Below are positions 34,515 to 44,761 of a stretch of 64,000 nucleotides of DNA, piece after piece. Position numbers and translations under genes: made by a program. Source of the DNA: Persicaria tinctoria (taxonomy: Eukaryota > Streptophyta > Magnoliopsida > Caryophyllales > Polygonaceae); contig JBANSL010000017.1 in NCBI GenBank assembly GCA_037127255.1, positions 72,292,857 to 72,356,856 on the forward strand, given 5' to 3'. The notes beneath the pieces were generated by a model that was given only the letters and a program-made list of their open reading frames with translations, had not been told where the DNA came from and did not search any database. Each line of letters starts with the position of its first letter. The stretch's first letter is position 1.

Positions 34515-35232
34515 GGGCATTTTGGTAGTGAGTTGTTTTTTGAGAGATGATGAGAATTATTGTGATAAATATTATTTTCGTGGATTATATAAGGTTTGAG
34601 AAGATGGGGATTATTTTATAAAAATAATCTCATTGGTATTTGATAGAGAATGGAGATTATTGTTGGATAGGTTGAGGAAAAATGTAATAATCTCCTATCA
34701 CAATCCCCCCAACCTAAAAAATAGGATTATCCAACAATTCTTTTAGAGTGTGTTTGGTTGATAGGTAAAAAACACAGGAAGTAGAAATTCCTAGGAAGTT
34801 GAAAAAATATATGCGTTTGGTTTATATTTTTAAAAAATAAAAACATCGGAATTCAACTTCCCATTTGGAGGAAGTTAAAAAAAATTCCATGAAGTTAAAT
34901 TCCTCCAATTTGGAGGAAGTTCACTTACCTAGCTACCACTAGGTAAGTTCAACTTCCACCTTTTTGTATTTGAAAATTTTCAATTCCCCTTTTAATCCTC
35001 TAAAATTAAAAAATCAACCAAACACATTTTCACAATTCTCATCAATTCGACTTTCCGGGAATTCAATTCTGATGAAGTAACTTCCTGGAAATTTCAATTT
35101 CTACATTGAACCAAACGAGCCCTTAATATCTCACAGACAATCCCCTCAATCCCATGTCAAATACCATTACATGTAACCCGATACATTTCCTACTATCTCT
35201 CCAATCCCTACATTCCCCAACCAAACATGCCC
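34515..35232. repeat. Tourist-like MITE with nested insertion
   Basis: Outer ends gggcattttggtag and, at right, ccaaacatgccc form inverted repeats flanked by TAA (34512-34514 and 35233-35235). The interior is rich in ggagattattg/caatcccctc inverted blocks and has been interrupted by a second element at 34746-35122. Confidence 0.6.
34746..35122. repeat. Inner Tourist-like MITE
   Basis: Ends gagtgtgtttggtt and aaccaaacgagccc are inverted repeats, with TTA on both flanks (34743-34745 and 35123-35125). Contains the repeated motif ggaagttgaa/ttcaacttcc. It sits inside the element 34515-35232 and so inserted later. Confidence 0.65.
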
Positions 35233-35640
35233 TAAATTCTCAAACCTAACATTTAGACCATAATTAAAATCTTGAAGATGATATATGATGTATATATGGT
35301 AGTTGGCTAGTTGCCCTTATCTTGGACAAAACCCTAACAGTGAAATGTCTATTTCAAAACCCAATTATACAATTCAGCAATAATTGATCCAAGCATAACA
35401 AACTATTGATGTAGCTTCTATATAGAAAGGGGCTACTATTGGCAAAATCTCAACAATTACACGAGGACCATTACTATTTTAGAAGTTGTGTGATCGTTAT
35501 TTAGCTCTCATGAACACGATTTTACAACTCGTGAGAATCTTATTTCAAGTCAAAACCCACCAAACTCATGCACACAATTTAAGTTAGCTTTTGGGTTAAA
35601 TATGAAAAATCACATCAACCCAACTTGCGCCGACCGACTC
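35233..35640. other. Intergenic, no gene
   Basis: No gene or structured repeat recognised. Confidence 0.35.
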
Positions 35641-35735
35641 GACCCATTGATAGTCCAAGAAAAAGGACGGAAGCAAAGATCGAACCCTACCTCCGTCTTT
35701 CTATATCAACTTCTCGGAAAAAGGGAAGCATAATA

Positions 35736-35939
35736 TGATGCGGAACCATCTTCTACACCTCCAGACACGCCTATCATCCTAGGAGAAGGACCTATGACTC
35801 GAGCCCGAGCTAAGAAGTTTCAGAGAGACTCATTCATGTTTGTGAGTCATGCATTGTTCTCGAGCACGGTTCAACTCCCGGAGCCAACATTGAAGACTTA
35901 CATGTGCATTGGAATACAAGAAGAGACCAAACCCCTTTA
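35736..35939 (+). pseudogene. Ty3/gypsy pol C-terminus
   Basis: The frame ending in a stop at 35937-35939 includes ILGEGPMTRARAKKFQ, the conserved G-P-[MI]-T-R-A-R-A-K tail that closes many plant Ty3/gypsy polyproteins. Nothing upstream retains protease, RT or integrase, so the element is 5'-deleted. The sequence after it looks like its 3' LTR. Confidence 0.6.
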
Positions 35940-35964
35940 GCCTATGTATTGCTGATTTGCCTGA

Positions 35965-36708
35965 GTGATGGAACTCCCTTATGTTACTGTTTTTAGTATT
36001 ATTTTTACTTAAGTTATTTTAGGAAACTTTAAGGTTATTTCCATTATTTCTTTAAGTTGTTAGGTTTATTAATTTTCGGCCCAATAATCAGCCTTGCTAG
36101 GCTATATATTGCCGACACCTCCCTTGTAATCATTCACGTTTAATTGAATAGAAAACTCTCATATTTGTGTGAAACACATTGAGTGAAAGTCGATCGATTA
36201 GAAGCGGAGCTCATCGATTGCAAATTTGTTTGATCTCGGCTTGGTTTGCTTTGTGTTCATCAACCTCGCGAGAGCTTGGTGATCCTGGCATTAGTCCCCT
36301 CCTTGTGCCTCCAAGTTGTCCGCTTGGTTGTGTAAGGTTGTAGAGTTGGGCTTTATAGTCGTTGGTACTTGGTTACTACCCTCTAAGGAGGTCTGTGGTC
36401 TTTATCTCGTTCTATTTTAGTTCAAATCAGTCCACTATCGGTCGAGTCTTTCAATTCTTGCATAAATTTCGAGTCTTTGTTCTTGTTTTATCGAGTCTTG
36501 CATCCTTTCGTTTAGTCGATATCGAGTCCGTGAGTTCTTGACCAATCTTGATCGAGTTTTTGCAAGTCTTGGTCTAAGTCGAGTCCTTTCTTGTGTTTCT
36601 TGGTTGTTCTTGCTGCGTCTTTCTTGTTTCTTGTTGAGTCTTTATTCGTTCTTGCTTCCGTTCTTGTCTTTGAGTCTTGATTGTCGAAGATCGGGCTGTC
36701 CTACAACT
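35965..36708 (+). repeat. Probable gypsy 3' LTR
   Basis: Begins shortly after the pol stop and ends about gggctgtcctaca, a typical terminus for this gypsy group. It includes a tgttaggtttatt...attttcggcc block, a polyadenylation-type region and many gagtctt repeats. The left border is approximate and no second LTR or target duplication was found. Confidence 0.45.
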
Positions 36709-37610
36709 AACCTCATATCATAAGACCTGCCACTAAGTAACCAAACCACTCTCGCCTATTACAAATACGGAAGAAGTTTGAAAGATTTTTTTGAGTAACA
36801 TAGATTTGACTTTCTTAAAATCTACACGACCAATCAAGCTAAGAAAGAGCGACAATCCTTTCAATCAAGCAAGCGACCAAGCAATTCCAATAATTGTCGT
36901 GAAAGCCATCAAAGCAAGAAGTATATATAGACTCATAGGATTGAGAGCAGACCTCCTTAGTCCTTACCACCAATTACTCCACCACTGAGCCACCCCGACT
37001 AGAGCATTAATTATATATTCACTTTGTCTTTATATTGCATAACTGCAGGTAAATGTTCTTCGTTCTCAAGATTCGAACTCGAATCACTAGTTAAAAGAGA
37101 GGGGTTGCTCTCCAATCGAATTTCCTCATCCTTTTGGAATCAAGTTTGGATGTAGCGGGATCAACAAGGCAATGCAACTATGCAAGGGATTAAAGGTGTG
37201 ATCTTGAAATAAAAGGGTCCCGAAAACCAGCCATATATATAAATGGGTAAGTTGGGATCATAATTATAATGAAGACGAGAGGTACGTCCACACACCAGCA
37301 ACCACGTACACGGTACCTACGTACGTCTACGCGGTTTTACCACCAACCCATCTTTACTTCATGTGGCCCTCCCTTTGATTTTTCAACCTTACTTCCTACT
37401 CTTATTGCCCTTTTTCACCTTCACCGCCACCTGTGGTAATGTGGTGATATCCATGACACCGGCTAGCTAGGTGTATTCTCGAGTCGAACCTATATTTTAT
37501 CAGGGGCGGAGCTGGAGGGGTCATGTGTCCCTCCTCGCATAAGACGAATATCTAGGTGTATTCTCCTCGTCGATAACTTCGTTATATATATATATATAAG
37601 AGAGAGAGAG
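36709..37610. other. Intergenic, no gene
   Basis: No gene. A short (ac)gta-rich block near 37300-37330 and a TA/GA microsatellite at 37585-37610. Confidence 0.35.
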
Positions 37611-37615
37611 GTGCG

Positions 37616-38056
37616 CTCCGGTGAAAACCAAATTTGCGATAAAAACCTGTGAGGACCGGCTTTTTAGCCCGATTCACTTGTTTTATAGCCCGGTTCTGAA
37701 TAGAACTGATCTATAAAGTCACAAATTTTAGTCCGATTTTATTCAAAATCGAGGTATAAATTCATTATGTAATTTTAAAACATGAGTTTTTTAGCATGAT
37801 TTTTCAGTTTGACCGAACTATAAAGTCATGTGTTATTTTAAAACTGGAGTTTTTAGCACGGTTTTTAGGTTGAACCGAGTTGTAAAGTCACCGTGTGATT
37901 GAGGCTTTTAGCACTTGTTTAAAAAAAAACAAGCTATAAAGTAGTCTTCACGGGTTTCACCGTGTGATTGAGGCTTTTAGCACTTGTTTAAAAAAAAAAC
38001 AAGCTATAAAGTAGTCTTCACGGGTTTTTACCACAATTTGAGGTTTTCACCGGAGT
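37616..38056. repeat. MITE with internal tandem repeat
   Basis: Terminal inverted repeats of about 40 bases: ctccggtgaaaaccaaattt at left and aaatttg/caatttgaggttttcaccggag at right. Inside, a ~70-bp unit (caccgtgtgattgaggcttt to gtagtcttcacgggttt) is present twice in tandem, at about 37889 and 37958. Each unit carries a small hairpin, cttgtttaaaaaaaaacaag. Confidence 0.6.
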
Positions 38057-38063
38057 CAATCCC

Positions 38064-38477
38064 TATATATATATAATACGTCGTAATCCGACATCTGGGC
38101 AAAAAGTTATGAGTGTTTAAAAATTAAAGGTATATTAATCACTTTAATTTTGTTTCAATAGACTGTAATGCGTTTATATTTTACTAAAATTAACATTCAC
38201 ATACTATAATTCATCTCGAGAGTTTCAAAATGAGAGGTTATACTAATAATTTCGACAATTAGATATGAAGTTACGCAAGTATAAATTTTTTATATCTAGT
38301 TACGCGTTATTATATGTTATGAGTTCAACAAGTTGTATATTGACAATGGTTGTTATTCAAGCGAAACAAGTCTAGTATTGCTTGATTATATTTAGCTTGT
38401 TTAGAAACGAGTCGAGCTCGAGTCGAACCTATATTTGAACTCGAGCTCATACTCGGCTTGTTTAGTACATGAACGAG

Positions 38478-38538
<61 letters not shown>

Positions 38539-38939
38539 CGTCGTAATCCGACATCTGGGCAAAAAGTTATGAGTGTTTAAAAATTAAAGGTATATTAATC
38601 ACTTTAATTTTGTTTCAATAGACTGTAATGCGTTTATATTTTACTAAAATTAACATTCACATACTATAATTCATCTCGAGAGTTTCAAAATGAGAGGTTA
38701 TACTAATAATTTCGACAATTAGATATGAAGTTACGCAAGTATAAATTTTTTATATCTAGTTACGCGTTATTATATGTTATGAGTTCAACAAGTTGTATAT
38801 TGACAATGGTTGTTATTCAAGCGAAACAAGTCTAGTATTGCTTGATTATATTTAGCATGTTTAGAAACGAGTCGAGCTCGAGTCGAACCTATATTTGAAC
38901 TCGAGCTCATACTCGGCTTGTTTAGTACATGAACGAGCT
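38064..38939. repeat. Direct 416-bp duplication around a TA repeat
   Basis: 38064-38479 and 38524-38939 are direct copies at a 460-bp offset, differing in only one base that I can see (38397 T versus 38857 A). They are separated by a (TA)n run at about 38480-38535. Each copy ends in the gaacgagct motif of the repeat family also seen at 13680. Confidence 0.8.
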
Positions 38940-39351
38940 TGGACTGAGTTTTTTTTCCAAGTATTAACCTTACTTGCTCATGACATAGTAACTTAAAAGA
39001 AAATTTATAAATTTCACAAAATTCGTGCTATTTGAGTTTCAATTGAGCTGAGTCGAGCTTTGAATCGAGCATAAAAACCTTACCTAATGTTATGTCAAGC
39101 TTTTATTCAGCAAAACTCGAGCCAAACTCTAGCTATTCAGCTCATATAAGAACCATAATCTTCACTTAATGTTTATTATATTGCGTTTCATATACTTATT
39201 TAGTTAAAAAAAATTTCGGATATTTCATTTATATATTTATATTTCTTTTTTTTTAGGTGCGAAAAAAATGATAGCGTTTTCTCATAAACCGGTGACATTT
39301 TATATTAAAATAACATAATTTATTATCGTATTATATATTTAATTCTTTATA
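38940..39351. other. Repeat remnant, no gene
   Basis: 38940-39150 continues the cgagtcgag-type repeat. The rest is AT-rich with nothing recognised. Confidence 0.35.
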
Positions 39352-39594
39352 CTACCTCCATTCAGAAATAGATGTCGTTTGACTTTTTGGCACGTTTTTT
39401 AATGAGCTACAAACTATATACTCCGTAAAATATTAACTTTTTAAACAATTTTTTAAAATAATATGACACCTATTATTAATAAGATTTATATTATATTAAA
39501 AAATTACTAAAAAAAATTAATATTTTATATAGTTTTTAACTCCTTAAAAAATACGCTAAAAAGTCAAACGACATCTATTTCTAAACAGAGATAG
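39352..39594. repeat. Stowaway/mariner-type MITE
   Basis: Inverted ends (ctacctccattcagaaatag; right end ctatttctaaacagagatag), with gtcgtttgactttt/aaaagtcaaacgac arms and TA on both flanks (39350-39351 and 39595-39596). Same superfamily as 8719-8957. A single end of this type also lies near 49075-49172. Confidence 0.7.
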
Positions 39595-40313
39595 TACCAA
39601 TTTAATCCAAAACTATATTGCATGTACGATTGTGCCCCTTCAAAATATTTTTGACTCCGCCACTGTATATAACTCTTTTTAATCTCTTCACATTTCTACA
39701 ACTAATTAGATACATGAAGTGAATCTATATATTTTATGATAGAAGGGGTTTCTGTACTATATAGATTTGATAAGAATTCGTCATCCTTCATTTAATAAAT
39801 TACCCTAAATTAATGTGTCATATTATATATATGATAATTCTAGTAAAATACTCTCCAACCCACGCATAAACGTAGTATTTTGTATGCCCTTTATTAATTA
39901 TTTAAAACACTACTGTATTTTTTAAAAAATAATATTACTCCGTATATCAACATGTTATAAAATTTTGTTTTAAAACTCATATTTTTGTAAAATTGGAAAT
40001 TTTATTTTTAAAATATAATTGATCATTTAATTACCTATATTTTAAAAAAATCCCAATTAAAATAAAAAATATATGAACATATTAATACTCCATATAAGGT
40101 ACAGTATATAATATAAATTCGGAGTATAATATTTTGATTTTTTTTTTCCTGTTGTTGTTGTCTTGTTGAATCTTGTGAGGAGCGCATTGAATCAACCTGG
40201 ACTTCCACGCAAACGGTCCCTTTGTTTGTGCTCCTTAAATGGGTGCTTCGGTTAAATCATAACAGCTGCGTTTTCTGTTCACTTCACTTCACTCGTGTGT
40301 GCCTCAAGACTAG
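39595..40313. other. Upstream region of CASP-like gene
   Basis: AT-rich with no gene. About 40190-40310 becomes less AT-rich and probably contains the 5' UTR of the gene at 40314. Confidence 0.35.
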
Positions 40314-42672
40314 ATGAACACCTTGATGGGTTCTACCGGCGTGAGCCCAGGAAATGTACCGGTTTACCATGGCCGCCCAAGGAACCCCATGGCCGTTGAG
40401 AGAAGGCTCAGGCTTGCTGAGTTACTCTTGAGGGTCTCCATTTGCGGTTCAGCCGCACTCGCCGCTTTCATCGTAGCCACTGATTCACAAGTCCGGGTCA
40501 TCTTCACCATCCGAAAGCAGGCCAAATTCACATTGGACAAGTCCCTTGTGTAAGAACCCTAAAAAAGTACCCCCTTTTACTTTCCAAGTTTGAATCTTTT
40601 TTTTGTTGTTCCGGAAGTTAATGTCCTTGATTTCTTGAATTCCAGGTTCTTGGTAGTCACTAATGGGATCATGGCTTCTTACTCCCTTGTTCAAGTGGTG
40701 AGGTGTGTTGTGGGCATGACTAAAGGGAGTGTGATCTTCAGCAAGCTCTTGGCTTTGGCTATCTTTTCTTCGGATCAGGTATATTTATTTACTGTCTTTG
40801 GTTGCAAGTTCTTGAATTCACATGGAATTTTGTCTTTTCTAGTTATAAATCTTCAATTGCAATGCCAAATTAGTCCTGATTGCTCAGGGAATTTGGGGTA
40901 ATTGATGGCCTGTTATGTCTTGAGTTTACATGAAACCTGTCCTATTTGGCTATTTTGAATCAAGATTGATTTTTTTCATCTAATTTGTGATGTAAAATCT
41001 GTTTGATTTCTTGTTTTACCATCTCCATTTGTTTGCTTCAACTTGTTTTACATGTAATGTCTTAAGTTTACATGAAACCTGTCCTATTTGGCTATTTTGA
41101 ATCAAGATTGATTTTTTCATCTAATTTGTGATGTAAAATATGTTTGATTTCTTGTTTTACCATCTCCATTTGTTTGCTTCAACTTTCAGCATATCTGAAA
41201 ATCACTAAAATAAGTGGGTATAGCAGGTACTTACAACCTTATAAAGATGTGGGGACTGAGATAGGAAATTAACTTATTATTTTCACACTTTGTGTCTGTC
41301 AAGAGCCTGTGGCTCAGATGGCATTTCAGCTTCGGATCTGGCTTGTGTAGATCCGTCTGCACGCCTCCTTTGGGTGGTAAATAGATCATGGCTAAAAACC
41401 TTGCCTAATGTTATGCTATGCTACTGAATTTCCTCTTCGAGAAGTGGATTAACCCATTAAGAGATCATTTTTCAAAATTGTCTTTCCAAACATAGGTATT
41501 CAATATTCCGAATACGAATTCACTAGAAAGTGCAAGGAGGATAATGGTTTGGTACTGGGTTACTTTCTTAAATGAATGCTATTTACGATGGATGAAAGCT
41601 GTGTCCATTGATGAACTTTTCCATTTCATGAAGGCAATGCCATTTATTCACCATCTTACTTTGTATAGTATTTTCCTAAAATTTTCTTTTTAAAAAAAAC
41701 ATCTGGTAGCCAACCAAGTTCACTAGTACTCGATCTCATTTATTGCTTTTACCATGTGGCCTACGGCACTATGTAGGGCACCATGACTTTACTATGCCCT
41801 TCCTTGTGGTGTTGTTGTGAAAATCACATCTTATTGGAGAAAATTTGTCGTACGAGTAGAACTTGTATGATGATTAGGGAATCCAAACATCTCAGGATTT
41901 GGAGCTTGTAATCTGTCAAGACTTGGGTACATCTACATTAACTAAAATTAGTGCCTACTAGAGTGGTTGTAATCAATCTGCAATCTTGCATAGATTTAGT
42001 GAGCGTACCGTGTTTCTACTGCTAGTTGTATATAGACACTTCACTACATGAGTACCACAATTGTTGGAAGCTCAGCGGTGAACCACCCGATTTCTGCCCT
42101 GAATTCAACTATGGTCCAGTCTCGTCATTTATTAGTGTTAGGCTAAGTAGCATTTGTGTTGCCGCTCCCATTTGACCCAACCTAACCCAACATACTTGGC
42201 TGATTCGACTTAACTAATGCATATCCGGTGCCCAAGTTTGAATTCCTTGGCTTTTTGACAGTGAATCTCATTAAATTCTAGCTAGCTACCGACATTTATG
42301 AAGATGTTTTTAACCACCAATGGCACAGAAACTACTTTTACAAGTTCAGATTTCTATCTTTATTTTTGTAAAATTAAACCATCTGTCTGATGTAACAGTA
42401 GCAAACTCATTTTTGCTCAGGTGATGGCCTACTTGAGCTTGGCAGCCTTGGCAGCGGCGCTCCAATCATCTGCCATAGCTAAGACTGGGCAGTCAGAGTT
42501 GGGATGGATGGAAATATGTGACATATTCGGAAAGTTCTGTAACCAGGGCGCAGGAGGCATCGTGTGTGCTGCTATTTCCACCTTATGTGCTGTCGTAACT
42601 TCTTCAATCTCTGCGTATAGCCTCTTCCGGCTGTTTGGAAGGAACAAGGGCAACGACAGCGGATCATGGTAG
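40314..42672 (+). CDS. CASP-like protein, subfamily 2 (CASPL2)
   Basis: Three exons, 40314-40549, 40646-40778 and 42421-42672, join in phase to give 206 residues. The protein has four hydrophobic spans (about residues 35-56, 80-100, 124-145 and 168-195), with short cytosolic ends. The first span carries the family Arg (LLLRVSICGS) and the third begins with the family Asp (FSSDQVMAYL), as in Casparian-strip membrane-domain (CASP/MARVEL-related) proteins. CASPL proteins form plasma-membrane scaffolds; most members have no known role. The exact paralogue cannot be fixed without alignment. Length and exon number are normal for the family. Confidence 0.85.
40913..41187. repeat. 142-bp tandem duplication in CASPL intron
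   Basis: A block starting tgtct(t/t)(g/a)agtttacatg occurs at about 40916 and again at about 41058 with only a few differences (tctgtttgatttc versus tatgtttgatttc). It lies wholly inside intron 2 and does not touch the splice sites. Confidence 0.75.
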
Positions 42673-43560
42673 GACTCCTCCGAAGATGAAGCAACTCAGA
42701 AGCTCTGCCACAATCAAACCCGCCTCTCAAGTAGTCGCGTTTATGTTAAGGATGGTCCCTGGTTTATAGTACAAGTTAGAATGTGTGTGTAGCTAGCCGA
42801 ATCGCACCCGGTTTGTGTGGAATGTTGTAGGTGTTATACATCCTTGTGTAGCTTAAAACTTATCTGAATTACTCATATATAATATAGCTGCTATTGTTAA
42901 ACTAAGCTTTGCAAAAATCTTGAGAAAATTGGTCATTTGTCACTTTGTTTTTACTCATTGGCCTATGCAATAGGACTGAAGATTTAAACTACTAACTTGG
43001 ATTTGGGGCCAATGTTTGCTCTTCATCAATACTAGCATTTAATTTTGTATTTAGATCATTTGTAGAAGAAGATTGGATGGTTTCCTGGCCCATACCATTA
43101 TTTTTGGAGACCTTGTATTAAATCTTGTAGGGAAATTCAATCCTCCAACAAGTTGCGTTATCAATTAAAAGTTCAGATTTGTTATGGGGGATTGGGGGTT
43201 GGGCAACTAAATAATTGAAAATTTAATTTTATGGGATAAAATAGAATTTTATAAATATTGTTTACAACAATTTTAATTTAATGTCGTTTCAAGCAAAGTC
43301 TAGGAGTCGATATATACGCACTCTTATTCGGGTCTAACCGGGATAGTATTTCCAATTAACCCATAAGTGCAAATAAAAGCAAAATATAAGCCTAAAGTAG
43401 AGAGAATACGCCACCATAACTAAACAACCATGAAGGGGAGAAGATGAACAAGGAGTGGTAACTGGTAAGGAGGTGGAGTTCCTCAAATGCCTCACAACTC
43501 ATAAGAAGAGCCGAAGGAAAGCGATTAGGTAAGAAGAGCCGGAGGGAAGCGATTAGGTAA
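42673..43560. other. 3' flank; degraded SINE
   Basis: 42673-42900 is probably CASPL 3' UTR. 43290-43365 resembles the SINE at 11861 (tatacgcactcttattcggg). 43499-43555 holds a 32-bp direct duplication (aagaagagccg...gcgattaggt). No gene. Confidence 0.45.
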
Positions 43561-43569
43561 GATCTTGCC

Positions 43570-44290
43570 TCTATCTTAACCCTCTTCAACATGTATAGAT
43601 AACCTTCACTCGGTTCTATAAATTAGATCTTCTGTGATATATCTAAAAAGACACGACTTTGCGTAATCAATTCCTCCAACTCTTCTTATATCGGCCTTTG
43701 TGATTTAGATGGCAACCTAGGAAGAGCAGAGAAAGTGATTTATTAATATTTTGTGATTTCGACATGATAAACTTTGTATGTCGATATTTTTTTAAAAATG
43801 ATTTTAGCCCTTAAATGTTATACAATTTTAGAAAATGTAACAAAACTTTTATAGCTTTTAAAATCGAGCCGCTACAATGCAATTTCTGTAATGGTGTTGT
43901 TACCTACACCGTAAATCCTCACTTGTAAACTTCTCTACCCTAACCCTCTTGAACATGTATAGCTATCCTCCACTCAGTCCTATCATAAATTAGATCATCT
44001 GTGCTATCTAAAAATGCAAGACCTTGCTTAATCACTTTGCTCCAACGCTTCTTATATCTGCCTATATGGTTTAAATGACAACCTAGGAAGAGCAGCGAAA
44101 GTGATTTATTAATATTTTGTTATTTCGACACGATAAACTTTGTATGTCGATATTTTAAAATTTTTATTTTAGCCCTTAAATGTTATACAATTTTAGAAAC
44201 AGTAACAAACTTTTATAGCCTTCAAAATTGAGGTGCTACAATGCAACTTCTGTAAGGATGTAGTTAGATACACCGTAAATCTCCATTCAA
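43570..44290. repeat. Tandem duplication, about 362-bp unit
   Basis: Two diverged direct copies, about 43573-43918 and 43935-44285, share blocks such as aacctaggaagagcag, gtgatttattaatatttt, aactttgtatgtcgatattt and cccttaaatgttatacaatt. No protein family is recognised in either copy. Confidence 0.7.
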
Positions 44291-44582
44291 TTAGATGTGG
44301 TATAATATTTAATTAATTATATTTTTAATTATTTTTAAAATGACAATTAGACCATATATGACAATGTTCTACATAAAAAAAAGCGTGTAATTTGCGGTGT
44401 ATTTAGTTTTCGGATGGTGTTGCAATAGGCCTTTTGGTCTTTTGGATTGTATTGGCAACGAAATTTCTCATTTATGCGCCCTACGTCGCAAAAATTCTGT
44501 CCTGACGTCTCGCGACGCTACCACCTGTGGCGAGTGGCCACCACGTGCCTCCGTCGCAGCCGAGCCGACCCTCCCAACCAAA

Positions 44583-44592
44583 CCCTATAAAA
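44583..44592 (+). promoter_or_regulatory. Probable TATA box of NAR1
   Basis: The sequence ccctataaaa lies about 175 bases upstream of the NAR1 ATG, within a GC-richer promoter region. Confidence 0.45.
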
Positions 44593-44761
44593 TTTCCGCC
44601 GGTGGCGTTCCTTCATCACTTCTTCTCCTCATCCTCTCACTTCAAAACCCTAAAAATTGGAAATTCCAATTGAATTGCACTTCAGTTTCCCCAACTTTTT
44701 CTGGAAATTTGTCTCCATATTGGAAGCTCCAGAGCAGCTCTAGGAGGAGGCGGATAGAGAG

